Positions 27,930 through 37,275 are shown, numbered from the stretch's first letter. The stretch is DNA of 64,000 bases from Candidatus Cloacimonadota bacterium (GCA_012516855.1 JAAYWB010000057.1:1-64000), one strand, 5' to 3'. Program-made: numbers and translations. Notes: generated by a model from the letters alone, not told the origin.

Positions 27930-28540
27930 GGCTTGAAGTCGGGGAACTCTTCTTTCGGTTCTTCGGTCTTAAAGGGATCCTCGGACTCAACCTCATTTTG
28001 CAGCAAGCCTCCATCAGCGGGAGGCTGGGTGTCTTTGTTCAGTTCCAGCAGAATCTGTTCTGTGAGGTCCAGAGCCGGAAGGGCGTAAAGCACCGTGCCC
28101 ATGCTAACGTCGAAGATCATGGTGTATTTCTCGTCTTCGGCGGTTTTCACGATGAGGTTGTGGATTTTCAGGGTGAGGGGATCGATCAGTTCGCGGTAAC
28201 GCTGTTCCGCCTTTCCACCTTCGCCGAAGTATTCTTCCAGCAGGCGTCCCGCCTCGGCTTTTTTGGCGTCGATCTTGGCTTGGGCGTCGCGTTTGGCGGC
28301 TTCGGTCTTGGTAAGCTTGTCGATTTCAAAGTTGCGTTCCATCTGCTTGATTTCATCGTCAAGCTTCTTGACCTGGTTGGTCCAGTTTTGCTTGTCCAGA
28401 TTGAACAGGCGGGAGATTTCGGCCGCTTCGTTACTTTCCAGCAGAAGGCGGTCCGTGTTCACATAGCCCAGCTTGACATCGGCGGCAAAAACGATCGATA
28501 CCAGCACCAGGCAGGTCAGCAAGATCAGTGTTCTCTTCAT
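27926..28540 (-). CDS. skp: Periplasmic chaperone Skp/OmpH family
   Basis: A 204-residue exported chaperone for outer-membrane proteins. The signal peptide MKRTLILLTCLVLVSIVFA is followed by ADVKLGYVNTDRLLLESNEA, the typical Skp beta strand. A long charged coiled coil (about residues 45-120, KLDDEIKQMERNFEIDKLTK) and a second strand region (YTMIFDVSMGTVLYALPALD) follow. The last 25 residues form an acidic tail. Its place immediately before lpxD matches the common skp-lpxD-fabZ-lpxA order, although bamA is absent here. Confidence 0.9.
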   Translation of the reverse strand: MKRTLILLTCLVLVSIVFAADVKLGYVNTDRLLLESNEAAEISRLFNLDKQNWTNQVKKLDDEIKQMERNFEIDKLTKTEAAKRDAQAKIDAKKAEAGRLLEEYFGEGGKAEQRYRELIDPLTLKIHNLIVKTAEDEKYTMIFDVSMGTVLYALPALDLTEQILLELNKDTQPPADGGLLQNEVESEDPFKTEEPKEEFPDFKP

Positions 28541-28570
28541 TTTATCTTATCTCCAAATAGTCTCGTGGGT

Positions 28571-30025
28571 TCATTCCCCCGGGGAAAAGGCCACGTCGAG
28601 GAATTTGACGGCGCGCACGTCGTCAACCCTGCGCACCGGTGTGGTGAGCGGAGCTTCATGAAGTAATTCCGGGTTGTCGTGACATTCCTGCGCGATTTCT
28701 ATCATCGCGGCGGCGAAAGCGTCCAGGGATTCCTTGCTTTCGGTCTCCGTTGGTTCTATCATCATGGCTTCGGGAACGATCAGCGGGAAATAGACCGTGG
28801 GCGCGTGGAATCCTTTGTCCAGCAACCTCTTGGCAATGTCCAGAGTGGTCACTCCAAATTCCTTTTTCTGCCACATCGAATCCGCCACGAACTCGTGCAT
28901 GCAGTGTTCCGTGTGCTGGATGTGGTAATGGTCTTTCAGCAGGACCATCAGATAATTGGCATTGACCACAGCGTTTTCGGACACCCGTTTCAGGCCCTCC
29001 GCGCCCAGCATCTTGATATAGATATAGGCGCGCAGCAGCACTGCAAAGTTGCCGTGGAAGGTGTGTACCTTGCCGATGGAGGTCTCTGCATGCCCAAAGT
29101 CGAAGAAATAGCCATCCTCGCTGTGGCCGATGGTTGGCACAGGCAGATAGGGTGCGAGTTTTTCAACAACGCCAACTGGACCGCTGCCCGGCCCGCCGCC
29201 TCCGTGGGGCGTGGCGAAAGTCTTGTGCAGGTTGAAGTGCATCACGTCGAAGCCGATCTTGCCGGGCTGCACAATGCCCAGCAGCGCATTCAGGTTTGCC
29301 CCGTCCATGTAGATGAGGCCGTCCACGCTGTGGATGATGTCTGCGATTTCTTCGATCTGATCTTCAAAAAGGCCCAGCGTATTGGGATTGGTGAGCATAA
29401 AGCCGGCGATGCTGTCATCAACTATGCTTTTCAGGTGCTCCATATCGCAGCGCCCGCGGGCATCAGATTTCAGTTCCACCACATCATAACCCACCAGGGA
29501 ACAGGTGGCGGGGTTGGTTCCATGCGCTGAATCCGGGATGATGATTTTCGTCTTGTGGTGATTGCCTTTGGCCCGGTGATAGGCGGCGATCACTTTGATA
29601 CCGGTGAATTCGCCCTGAGCCCCAGCCACAGGCTGCAGCGTGACTTTGTGCATGCCGGAAATCTCGGCCAGGTCCTGCTGAAGCTCGTAAAGGATTTCCA
29701 GCGAGCCTTGCAGGGTGGATTCAGGCTGGCAGGGGTGGATGTTGTTGAAACAGGAATGGCGCACCAGGGCTTCGTGGGACTTGGGATTGTATTTCATGGT
29801 GCAGCTTCCCAGAGGGTAGAGCCCTTTCTCGATGAAGTGGTTCCGGTGCGAAAGCTTTATGTAGTGGCGCATTACGTCCAATTCGCTCACCTGGGGCAGC
29901 CGGGGAGCCGTTTCGCGCAGATATTCGGAAGGAAAAAAGTCTTTCACTTCCGTGTTCAGTTCCCGCCGGGGAAGGGTTACCCCCTTGCGGCCGGCAACGC
30001 TGTGTTCAAAAATGGTCTTACTCAT
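28571..30025 (-). CDS. gcvPB: Glycine dehydrogenase (decarboxylating) subunit 2
   Basis: PLP-bearing half of the split P-protein of the glycine cleavage system, which decarboxylates glycine and passes the aminomethyl group to lipoyl-GcvH. The 484-residue protein has YPLGSCTMKYNPKSHE near the N terminus, SAHGTNPATC and the PLP-lysine region HFNLHKTFATPHGGGGPG. It overlaps gcvPA by 8 bp, so the two are co-translated. gcvH and gcvT are not in the window. Skp follows after 30 bp, so this operon probably continues into lipid A genes. Confidence 0.96.
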   Translation of the reverse strand: MSKTIFEHSVAGRKGVTLPRRELNTEVKDFFPSEYLRETAPRLPQVSELDVMRHYIKLSHRNHFIEKGLYPLGSCTMKYNPKSHEALVRHSCFNNIHPCQPESTLQGSLEILYELQQDLAEISGMHKVTLQPVAGAQGEFTGIKVIAAYHRAKGNHHKTKIIIPDSAHGTNPATCSLVGYDVVELKSDARGRCDMEHLKSIVDDSIAGFMLTNPNTLGLFEDQIEEIADIIHSVDGLIYMDGANLNALLGIVQPGKIGFDVMHFNLHKTFATPHGGGGPGSGPVGVVEKLAPYLPVPTIGHSEDGYFFDFGHAETSIGKVHTFHGNFAVLLRAYIYIKMLGAEGLKRVSENAVVNANYLMVLLKDHYHIQHTEHCMHEFVADSMWQKKEFGVTTLDIAKRLLDKGFHAPTVYFPLIVPEAMMIEPTETESKESLDAFAAAMIEIAQECHDNPELLHEAPLTTPVRRVDDVRAVKFLDVAFSPGE

Positions 30026-31367
30026 AATTCAGCTCCCGCAGGGTTTCGATGTAGTCGTCGATTTCAGCCACCGTTTTCTTTTCCGTGACGGCTATCAGAA
30101 GCTGGCGGCTGTCCTGGCCGAAGGTGCCCAGGTCCACACCGGCGTAGATGCCGTGGTCGAGCAGGTCGGCAATCACCTGACTGGCCGGCACGGGGCAGTT
30201 CACCACGAATTCCTTGAAGAAAGCAGCGTTAGGCCAGACGAGGGAAAATCCGGGCACGGAGGCGATTTTCTGGGCCATGTAATGTGTCAGTTGGGTGGAT
30301 TGGGTGGCCACTTCAGCCAGCCCGTCGCTTCCCATCAGGCTCAGATAGACGGTTGCCGCCAAAGTGCAGAGCGATTCGTTGGAACAGATGTTCGAGGTGG
30401 CCTTGGCGCGCCGGATGTGCTGTTCCCTGGCCTGGAGGGTGAGGGCGTAAGCCCGCTTTCCGTCCTTGTCCAGGGTTCCTCCAACGATGCGGCCCGGCAT
30501 GGAACGGGCCATGTTCAGCTTGGTGGCGAAAAATCCAAACAGGGGGCCGCCCATGTACATGCTGTTGCCCAGAGCCTGTCCTTCGCCCACAACGATGTCC
30601 GCGCCCAATGCCCCCGGCGCTTTCAGAATCGCCAGGGAGATGGGGTCAGCGGCTACGATCAGCAAAGCTTTGGGATTGCTGTGGACCACCTTTTCCAGGT
30701 CAGCAAGCGGCTCTATGTTGCCCCAGAAGTTGGGGGTCTGGATAACCACGCTGCCAACGCTGGCGTCCATTTTTGCCGTCAAATCGTCAATATCCATCAC
30801 GCCGGCCTTGGCTTTGCAGGTAATGAGTTCCACCCCGATTCCTTCTGTGTAGGATTTTATCACTTTCACATATTCGGGATGAAGGCTGGCGGGGAGGATG
30901 GCTTTTTTGAGGCCGTTCTTGCGCACCGCCATCAGGATGGCTTCCGCCGCTGCCGAAGCCCCGTCATACATGGAGGCGTTGGCCACCTCCATGCCGGTGA
31001 GTTCGCATATCATTGTCTGGTATTCATATATGAACTGCAAAGTGCCCTGGCTGACTTCAGCCTGGTAGGGCGTGTAGGCGGTGAAAAACTCCGGTCGGGA
31101 CACAATGCTGTCAACCGCGGCGGGGATGAAATGGTCGTAAACCCCCGCCCCCAAAAAGGAACTGGCCTTTTGCGCGCAAACGTTTCCGCAGGTGCGTTCC
31201 TGGATGCGCCGGGTCATTTCAAGCTCTGAAAGCGGGGCTTCCAGCTTCAAAAGGCCTTGCAGGCGCAAATGCTTGGGAATCGCCGAAATCAGTTCTTCAA
31301 ATGATTCCGCTCCGATCCGCTCGAGCATCTGGCGCCGTTCGGCTTCAGTATTGGAAATATAGGGCAT
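30018..31367 (-). CDS. gcvPA: Glycine dehydrogenase (decarboxylating) subunit 1
   Basis: N-terminal half of the split P-protein. From ATG 31367 the protein is 449 residues, the usual size, beginning MPYISNTEAERRQMLERIG. Characteristic stretches are FLGAGVYDHFIPAAVD, RPEFFTAYTPYQAEVSQGTL, and ANASMYDGASAAAEA. GGAGAG just upstream of 31367 supports this start; a longer in-frame extension to 31493 runs through the promoter region and is rejected. In amino-acid fermenters this complex oxidises glycine or works in reverse; direction cannot be read from the sequence. Confidence 0.96.
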   Translation of the reverse strand: MPYISNTEAERRQMLERIGAESFEELISAIPKHLRLQGLLKLEAPLSELEMTRRIQERTCGNVCAQKASSFLGAGVYDHFIPAAVDSIVSRPEFFTAYTPYQAEVSQGTLQFIYEYQTMICELTGMEVANASMYDGASAAAEAILMAVRKNGLKKAILPASLHPEYVKVIKSYTEGIGVELITCKAKAGVMDIDDLTAKMDASVGSVVIQTPNFWGNIEPLADLEKVVHSNPKALLIVAADPISLAILKAPGALGADIVVGEGQALGNSMYMGGPLFGFFATKLNMARSMPGRIVGGTLDKDGKRAYALTLQAREQHIRRAKATSNICSNESLCTLAATVYLSLMGSDGLAEVATQSTQLTHYMAQKIASVPGFSLVWPNAAFFKEFVVNCPVPASQVIADLLDHGIYAGVDLGTFGQDSRQLLIAVTEKKTVAEIDDYIETLRELNYE

Positions 31368-31403
31368 TATCTCTCCATAGCTGTCTGAAATTCTGATTTT
31401 ATC

Positions 31404-31432
31404 TATAAATTTGAATGGGCGGTTTGTGTCAA
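31404..31432 (-). promoter_or_regulatory. Candidate promoter of the gcvPAB-lpx operon
   Basis: Minus strand: TTGACA (31432-31427), a 17-bp spacer, then TTTATA (31409-31404). It lies just upstream of the gcvPA ribosome-binding site. Confidence 0.6.
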
Positions 31433-31537
31433 TCGCAAAAATCATGGACACCTTACCGGGCGGCAGGGAGGCGGTTTCAGGATGGGGAACCATCCGCGGC
31501 CATCACAGCCTTAACGGTCTATAATCCGGCTTCGTGT

Positions 31538-31575
31538 CGCCTCCCGCAGTATATGCGGGAATCCTTCAAGGGGCG
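31538..31575. repeat. Family-1 palindromic repeat, copy D (shortened)
   Basis: A 38-bp core, 11 bp shorter than the family's 49 bp, from CGCCTCCCGC to GGGGCG with an inner TGCGGGAATCC. The left flank retains GCCTTAACGG. It lies between the gcv promoter and the rnf terminator. The most degenerate of the five copies. Confidence 0.55.
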
Positions 31576-31616
31576 TGCGTCAGGCAAGGCTTCGGGAGTT
31601 AAGGAGGAATAAAGAA

Positions 31617-31639
31617 AAGGCGGGATTCGCTCCCGCCTT
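31617..31639 (-). terminator. Rho-independent terminator of the rnf operon
   Basis: AAGGCGGGA/TCCCGCCTT, a 9-bp perfect GC-rich stem with a five-base loop, followed on the minus strand by TTCTTTATT. It begins 21 bp after the rnfB stop codon. Confidence 0.85.
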
Positions 31640-31660
31640 GAGAAAGGTATCGGCTTGGAA

Positions 31661-32692
31661 TTATGTCATTTTGATGGCTTGCTTGGGGCATTTGCCCACA
31701 CATACTTCACAGCCGACGCATTTGCCTCTGTCAATCTTATGCGCCTGTTTCACTTCTCCGCTGATGGCTTCCACGGGACAGCTTTTCGCGCAGATGGTGC
31801 AGCCGATGCAGAGTCCACCGTTGATTTCAGCTTTCTTGCGGCGCCCGCCAAGCAGGTCAAGAATAGCACCGCTGGGGCAGGCTGTAGCGCAGATGCCGCA
31901 GTTGACACATTTCGCATAGTCGATGCGGGCGAGGTTGTTTTCGATGGTGATGGCCTGCACCGGGCATTTGCGTGAACAGATTCCGCAGCCGAGGCAGGGT
32001 TTTTCGTTGCCGCAGCTTTGCCTGGCAAGGGGGCCCTTGTCTTGGGAGGAGCATTTGATATGAACGGAGTTTTTAAGCGGAACCAACTCTATCAGCTTGC
32101 GGGGGCAGGCTTTAACGCAGGCTCCGCAGGCGGTGCATTTTTCCGGGTCTATCACGCGCATTCCGCTTTCATCAATGCTGATGGCGCCAAACATGCAGGC
32201 TTTAACGCAGTCGTTGAAGCCAATGCAGCCCCAGGAACAGGAGTTCGGACCGCCGGCAATGCTGGCCGCAGAAAGGCAGCTTTCGATGCCCTTGTAGGCA
32301 TATTTCCACTTCGTATTGTCGCGGCCACCGGAACTGCAGTGGATCACCGCGACTTTTTTCTCCACCGCGCCGGCTTCCGTGCCCATGATGCCGGCTATGG
32401 CCTTGGCGACAGCGGCGCCTCCAGGGGCGCAAAGGTTGCAGGGCGCTCCTCCGTTAACCACGGAATCGGCATAGCCAGAGCAACCTGCGGATCCGCAGGC
32501 ACCGCAGTTGGCGCCGGGAAGCACGGAAATGATTTGCTCCACCCGGGGGTCAACAGTCACGGTGAAAACCTTGGCGGCGAAAGCCAGGACGAGCCCAAAG
32601 ATCAGGCCCATGGCGCCTAAAATGATGACTGGGGTCACTATCTGGGATGTCATGGAGGCGGTGAGGATGATGAACGGTGTCATTGGCGTCAT
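31661..32692 (-). CDS. rnfB: Rnf complex subunit RnfB (iron-sulfur, ferredoxin entry)
   Basis: A 343-residue electron-input subunit. An N-terminal membrane helix (residues about 18-42) is followed by the Fe-S domain LPGANCGACGSAGCSGYADS ... CNLCAPGG. Then come several ferredoxin-type CxxCxxCxxxC sites: CTACGACVKACP, CLGCGICSRKCP, CVNCGICATACP, CIGCTICAKSCP and CVGCEVCVGKCP. This many clusters matches the long RnfB of anaerobes such as Acetobacterium. It takes electrons from reduced ferredoxin. Last gene of rnfCDGEAB and followed by a terminator. Confidence 0.95.
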   Translation of the reverse strand: MTPMTPFIILTASMTSQIVTPVIILGAMGLIFGLVLAFAAKVFTVTVDPRVEQIISVLPGANCGACGSAGCSGYADSVVNGGAPCNLCAPGGAAVAKAIAGIMGTEAGAVEKKVAVIHCSSGGRDNTKWKYAYKGIESCLSAASIAGGPNSCSWGCIGFNDCVKACMFGAISIDESGMRVIDPEKCTACGACVKACPRKLIELVPLKNSVHIKCSSQDKGPLARQSCGNEKPCLGCGICSRKCPVQAITIENNLARIDYAKCVNCGICATACPSGAILDLLGGRRKKAEINGGLCIGCTICAKSCPVEAISGEVKQAHKIDRGKCVGCEVCVGKCPKQAIKMT

Positions 32693-32702
32693 TTTCCCTT
32701 CC

Positions 32703-33305
32703 TCAGATTTTCAGCCCCATGAAGCCGTAGAAGGCCAGGGCCATGGTTCCGGCCAGAATCATGCCGCTGGCGAAACCTTCCATGCTTTTTGGCATGTCTA
32801 CCAGTTCCAGACGCTGGCGGATGCCGGCCATTGCCAGCAGGACAAAGGTGAAGCCCACGCCCGAAAGGAATCCGTTCAGGGTGGCAAAGAGGAAATTGTA
32901 GGTGGAGCCGTCTGCAAGCGGGGTGATGTTCAGGATAGCCACTCCCAGCACGGCGCAGTTGGTTGTGATCAGAGGCAGATAGACGCCCAGAGCTTTGTAG
33001 AGGGCGGGGGCGTTTTTCTGGATGACCATTTCCACGAACTGCACCAGGGCTGCGATGGTGAGGATGAAGGCCAGCGTGCTCAGATAGGTGAGCCCATACG
33101 GCACCAGCAGGTATTTGTAAATCAGGAAACAGATGGCCGAAGCCATGGTCATCACAAAGATAACGGCCATGCCCATACCGAAGGCGGAATCCATTTTCTT
33201 GGAAACTCCCAGATAGGGGCAGAGTCCCAAAAACCGAGACAGCACGAAGTTCTGGATGAAGATGGCGCTCACCGCCATCACGAAAAGTTGGCCCAGAAAG
33301 TTCAT
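32703..33305 (-). CDS. rnfA: Rnf complex subunit RnfA
   Basis: A 200-residue integral membrane subunit with six predicted helices. The pattern FIQNFVLSRFLGLCPYLGVS and TTNCAVLGVAILN is typical of RnfA/NqrE, with the conserved cysteines that hold an intramembrane iron centre between RnfA and RnfE. The start overlaps the rnfE stop (ATGA). Transports ions together with RnfD and RnfE. Confidence 0.95.
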   Translation of the reverse strand: MNFLGQLFVMAVSAIFIQNFVLSRFLGLCPYLGVSKKMDSAFGMGMAVIFVMTMASAICFLIYKYLLVPYGLTYLSTLAFILTIAALVQFVEMVIQKNAPALYKALGVYLPLITTNCAVLGVAILNITPLADGSTYNFLFATLNGFLSGVGFTFVLLAMAGIRQRLELVDMPKSMEGFASGMILAGTMALAFYGFMGLKI

Positions 33306-33895
33306 TGTTTCCTCCCCTTCAGCAGATTGATCGTCGCCATCAGCAGGCCCAGGGTGAAAAAGGCTCCAGGCGCGAGAATGGCTATCAGCATTGGATTGTA
33401 GCTATGAGGCATTACCCTCATCCCGGCCCAGGTGCCGTTGCCCAGGATTTCGCGGAACGTGGCCATCACCGAGAGAGAAAGGGTGAAGCCCAGCCCCATG
33501 CCGATTCCGTCGGCCATGGAGTTCAAAACGTTGTTCTTGTTGGCGAAGGCTTCAGCGCGGCCCAGGATGATGCAGTTCACCACTATAAGAGGTATGAACA
33601 AGCCCAGGGACTTGTGCAGGTCCGGAATGAAAGCCGCCATCGCCATGTCCACGACTGACACGAAGGCCGCTATCACGACCACATAGACGGGGATGCGGAT
33701 TTTGTCCGGCGTGATGTTCTTTATCAGCGAGATCATGATGTTCGAGCAAACCAGCACGAAAGTGGCCGCGACGCCCATCCCGACTGCGTTGTTCACCGAA
33801 GTCGATGTCGCCAGGGTGGGGCACATACCCAGCACGATCACGAAGGTAGGGTTTTCTTTGATGATCCCCTTAGTAAGTTCTTTTATGAAGCTCAT
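33302..33895 (-). CDS. rnfE: Rnf complex subunit RnfE
   Basis: A 197-residue membrane subunit, homologous to RnfA. It carries LGMCPTLATSTSVNNAVGMG near the N terminus and IVVNCIILGRAEAFA, supplying the paired cysteines of the intramembrane iron centre. It overlaps rnfG and rnfA by 4 bp each, showing tight translational coupling throughout the operon. Confidence 0.95.
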   Translation of the reverse strand: MSFIKELTKGIIKENPTFVIVLGMCPTLATSTSVNNAVGMGVAATFVLVCSNIMISLIKNITPDKIRIPVYVVVIAAFVSVVDMAMAAFIPDLHKSLGLFIPLIVVNCIILGRAEAFANKNNVLNSMADGIGMGLGFTLSLSVMATFREILGNGTWAGMRVMPHSYNPMLIAILAPGAFFTLGLLMATINLLKGRKQ

Positions 33896-34458
33896 GGTTG
33901 CGCCTCCCCTTGCCGGGATTCAATGTCTGCGCGCAGCAAGGTTATCTGCTCCTTCAGCGAGTTCGCTACCGCGCGGGAAGTGATGGTGGCACCTGTCAGC
34001 GCCTTGATCGGTCCGCCGTCCTTGTCCACCAGCAACTGGTCGGCTGCCAGACCTTTGAACTGGTCTGTGAAGAAGCTTTGGGTGCTGTTCGCGCCGAGGC
34101 CGGGGGTTTCTGCCTGCTCTATCACCTTGATGGCGATCAGCTTAAAATCAGGGTCGATGGCGGCCATTGTCTTCACGTTGCTTGAATATCCGTTTTTGGC
34201 AGCGGTGAAGGTGTAGCCTTTGATCTGGCCGGTTGTAGTGTCTTTGGCCACGTAATAGGTGTGGGATTCCTCCCCGGCTTTGAAGGATTGCTCTTCAAAG
34301 GTCGAGCCCGGGATCAGCGAACTTCTGGCTTCCTCGGCTTCTTTTACCTTCAGTTCGTCGATTTTGGGTTTGGTTACCGAATTCACATAGGCCAGAAGAG
34401 CCGTGGCCACAACGCAGAACGCCAGCAGGATGAGGCCGAGTTTGAGGAACATTTTCAT
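33892..34458 (-). CDS. rnfG: Rnf complex subunit RnfG (covalent FMN)
   Basis: A 188-residue subunit anchored by an N-terminal helix with the rest outside the cytoplasm. The flavinylation motif is ALTGATITSRAVANSL, where the final Thr of the S/T-GAT-x-T pattern normally carries FMN through a phosphoester bond. GYTFTAAKNGYSSNVKTMAAID and ETPGLGANS are other family features. An ApbE-type flavin transferase would be needed and is not in this window. Confidence 0.94.
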   Translation of the reverse strand: MKMFLKLGLILLAFCVVATALLAYVNSVTKPKIDELKVKEAEEARSSLIPGSTFEEQSFKAGEESHTYYVAKDTTTGQIKGYTFTAAKNGYSSNVKTMAAIDPDFKLIAIKVIEQAETPGLGANSTQSFFTDQFKGLAADQLLVDKDGGPIKALTGATITSRAVANSLKEQITLLRADIESRQGEAQP

Positions 34459-35564
34459 TTCTTGGACCTCCCGAAGGCTTTGGGATGGGTGAGAATGTCG
34501 ATGAGGGGGGTCATAACATTCATGAACAGAATGGAGTAGGAGACCCCTTCAGGATATCCACCCACCAAACGGATTATCACAGTGAGCAAGCCGCAACCGA
34601 TGGCATAAACCACCCTGCCGTTTTTGGTTATTGGGCTGGTGGTGTAGTCCGTCGCCATGAAGAAAGCGCCCAGCAGCAGTCCGCCGGAGAAAAGGTGAAA
34701 GATCGGCAGGGTAAGCGAATAGCCAGTTCCGGGCAACCCGCCGAACAGGAAAGTGAGCACAAACACCGTCAGCAGGTAGAAGAAGGGGATGCGCCACTCT
34801 ATGATCCTGCGCCAGAGCAGATAAACGGCGCCCAGCAGCAGCGCGAACACCGAAACTTCGCCGATGCAGCCGCCGATTTGGCCCCAGAACAGGTTTTTGA
34901 GGGTGCCGAGGTCGAGCATGCCGTTGAATATCCTGTTGCTGAGGTCCAGGCTGGCATCCCTGGTGGCAGCGAGGGAGTTCACGAATGTGCTGTCGCGCAG
35001 GGTCTGGGCCAGGTTCAGGGGTGTGGCGCCGGTCACGAGTTCATAAGCTTTGCCGGAAACGGCCTGGAGGTTAGGATCGATGATGCGGGGGTCGATGCCG
35101 CTCATGGAGATGGCCGTTCCCGGCTGCTTCCAAGTTTGGATTCCAGTCATCAGCGCGGGCCAGGAAGCCAGCAAAAAGGCGCGTCCCAGCAGAGCCGGGT
35201 TCACCGGGTTGTTGCCCAGTCCGCCAAAGACCTGCTTGCCGATGGCGATGGCGAAAACCGCTCCCACCACGGGCAGCCACCAGGGTGATGAAGGCGAAAT
35301 GTTGTAGGTCAGCAGCATGCCGGTGAGCACTGCCGAACCATCGGAAACCCTGACGGGAACCTTGCGCAGCCACTGGATCAGGGCTTCGGCGCCCACGGCG
35401 GCCGAAATGCCCAGCAGGGTGAGCCAGAGCGAACGCCAGCCCCAGTAGTAAACCGCGAAACCCAGCGCCGGCAGCAAGGCCAGCACCACGTTCCACATCA
35501 CGTTGGGGATGCTGCTGTTGTCATGGAGATGGGGCGCGGGTGAAACTGTATATCTTTCTTTCAT
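34455..35564 (-). CDS. rnfD: Rnf complex subunit RnfD (covalent FMN, ion channel)
   Basis: A 369-residue polytopic membrane protein of the NqrB/RnfD family. SPAPHLHDNSSIPNVMWNVV begins the first helix region, GGLGNNPVNPALLGRAFLLASWP is highly typical, and the FMN-binding Thr lies in ELVTGATPLNLAQ. DYTTSPITKNGRVVYAIGCG and GGYPEGVSYSILFMN follow. It overlaps rnfG by 4 bp; rnfC ends 10 bp upstream. Probably part of the ion-conducting path. Confidence 0.95.
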   Translation of the reverse strand: MKERYTVSPAPHLHDNSSIPNVMWNVVLALLPALGFAVYYWGWRSLWLTLLGISAAVGAEALIQWLRKVPVRVSDGSAVLTGMLLTYNISPSSPWWLPVVGAVFAIAIGKQVFGGLGNNPVNPALLGRAFLLASWPALMTGIQTWKQPGTAISMSGIDPRIIDPNLQAVSGKAYELVTGATPLNLAQTLRDSTFVNSLAATRDASLDLSNRIFNGMLDLGTLKNLFWGQIGGCIGEVSVFALLLGAVYLLWRRIIEWRIPFFYLLTVFVLTFLFGGLPGTGYSLTLPIFHLFSGGLLLGAFFMATDYTTSPITKNGRVVYAIGCGLLTVIIRLVGGYPEGVSYSILFMNVMTPLIDILTHPKAFGRSKK

Positions 35565-35574
35565 GGCATAACCT

Positions 35575-36897
35575 CTATTTCTTGCCGCGCAGGGCTTCCG
35601 CGTGCTGGATCTTGCCGGTGTCTATCCACTGCACCAGGCGGATGTGCGCTGGGCAAACGTAGGCGCAACTTCCGCATTTCATGCAGTCTTCCAGTCCCGC
35701 TTTAAGAGCGAGGTCCAGCGCCCCGGCTTTAACAGCCTGGGCGATCTGGCAGGGCAGCAGGTTCATCGGGCAAACATCCACGCAGCGCGCGCAGCGGAGG
35801 CAATTGCGTTCTTCAAGCGTTTTGCTCTCTTTTTCGCTCATCAGCACAAGGCCGGAGCTGCCTTTGGCCATCGGCGCCGCCAGCGAGGGCAGGGCGAAAC
35901 CCATCATCGGGCCGCCGGAAATGATCTTTCCCGGGTCCGAGCTCACGCCGCCGCAAAACTCCACCAGATCAGAAAAGGAAGTCCCAATCCGGGCTTTGAG
36001 GTTTTTGGGATGCGCCACCACGCTGCCGGTAACGGATATTATCCGCTCCACCAGAGGCTTTTGATAGCGCACCGCCTCATAAATAGCAAAGGCAGTGCCC
36101 ACGTTCTGCACCACCACGCCCACAGCCATTGGCAATCCTCCAACGGGCACTTTTCTGCGCGTCACGGCGTAGATAAGCTGCTTTTCCGCGCCCTGGGGGT
36201 ACTGAAGTTTGAGCGGCACCACCCTAAATCGGCTTTCGGAGGCCATTATCTTTTTCATGGCGGCGATGTCGTCTGGTTTGTTGGCTTCGATACCGATGAT
36301 GCCTTGCTTTGCGCCCAGGACCTTCATCAGGATCTTCAGCCCGTTCACCACTTCCTGCGTTTTTTCCAGCATCAGCCGGTCGTCAGCGGTGAGGTATGGT
36401 TCACACTCCACACCGTTCAGGATAACGGTGTCGATGGGTTTGTCCGTCGGGGGTGAAAGCTTCACTAAGGTGGGGAAGCCTGCTCCGCCCATGCCGCAGA
36501 TTCCGGCGTCGCCGATGCGTTTTTTCATCTCATCGGCAGACAGGTCCAGGAAATTAGGGTCATCAGCAAACTCAATCCAGTTGTCGGTTCCGTCGCCCGT
36601 GATTTCGATGGCCAGGGCCGAAGCGCCCGATGGATGGGGAAAAGTGTCGATCTTGGTAACTTTGCCGCTGATCGAGGCATGCTGGGGAATGGATACGAAT
36701 CCTCCAGCGTCCGCGATCTTCTGCCCTGCTTTCACCTCGTCGCCCACCTTGACGATCGGCACGGAAGGCGCTCCGATGTGCTGGGACATGGGGATAACCA
36801 CCCGCTGGGGCAGGGGCATCTCCTCGATCGGGGCGGAGGCGGAAAAACGCTTGTTATCGTGGGGATGAACTCCCCCGGGAAAGGTCTTTAACCTCAT
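35575..36897 (-). CDS. rnfC: Rnf complex subunit RnfC (NADH site)
   Basis: A 440-residue membrane-associated subunit binding NAD(H) and FMN. It begins with the RnfC barrel sandwich (MRLKTFPGGVHPHDNKRFS), followed by GICGMGGAGFPTLVKL, a glycine-rich nucleotide site, and ILNGVECEPYLTADDRLM. Two ferredoxin-type [4Fe-4S] motifs are at the C terminus: CLRCARCVDVCP and CMKCGSCAYVCP. ATG 36897 is preferred to 36909 because GGGAG lies five bases upstream. First gene of rnfCDGEAB. Confidence 0.95.
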   Translation of the reverse strand: MRLKTFPGGVHPHDNKRFSASAPIEEMPLPQRVVIPMSQHIGAPSVPIVKVGDEVKAGQKIADAGGFVSIPQHASISGKVTKIDTFPHPSGASALAIEITGDGTDNWIEFADDPNFLDLSADEMKKRIGDAGICGMGGAGFPTLVKLSPPTDKPIDTVILNGVECEPYLTADDRLMLEKTQEVVNGLKILMKVLGAKQGIIGIEANKPDDIAAMKKIMASESRFRVVPLKLQYPQGAEKQLIYAVTRRKVPVGGLPMAVGVVVQNVGTAFAIYEAVRYQKPLVERIISVTGSVVAHPKNLKARIGTSFSDLVEFCGGVSSDPGKIISGGPMMGFALPSLAAPMAKGSSGLVLMSEKESKTLEERNCLRCARCVDVCPMNLLPCQIAQAVKAGALDLALKAGLEDCMKCGSCAYVCPAHIRLVQWIDTGKIQHAEALRGKK

Positions 36898-37275
36898 TGA
36901 CGCTCCCATTGCAGCTCAAATCGAGCCAAAACATTTTTGTGTTCCATAAATCTTGTTCAAGGAATTTAGGCAAGCTTTTTTTTCGGGCTGGCTTCTATCA
37001 ATTCATGCTACGTTTCCAAAGCCGAGAAGCTGGAGCCGAGCAAGAAACGAGCATCGACTACAACAATAAATGTAAGCTCAAGAATATCCTGTCTCAAAAC
37101 AGGGATGTGAGTACAAAATAAATCTTGACAGGGAGAGGAACTATGCAAAACTTCGTCAAACGTCAATGTTATGATTAGGAATGTCGCTGAGTGCTGTCCT
37201 GTGCCGCGCCGTTCCAGTCCAGAGCGCGCTTTCTCGCGCAGAACCAACCTATAAACAAAACACAAGGAGCATAGC
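36898..37275. other. Intergenic region between divergent rnfC and secreted-protein operons
   Basis: About 380 bp, locally AT-rich. It should hold two divergent promoters. A TTGACA lies at 37125-37130 on the plus strand but no convincing -10 element follows. No repeat copy, hairpin or gene was recognised. Confidence 0.4.

Noticed and set aside
29952-31229. 425-codon open frame opposite gcvPA
   Set aside because: Antisense shadow of a well-supported gene.
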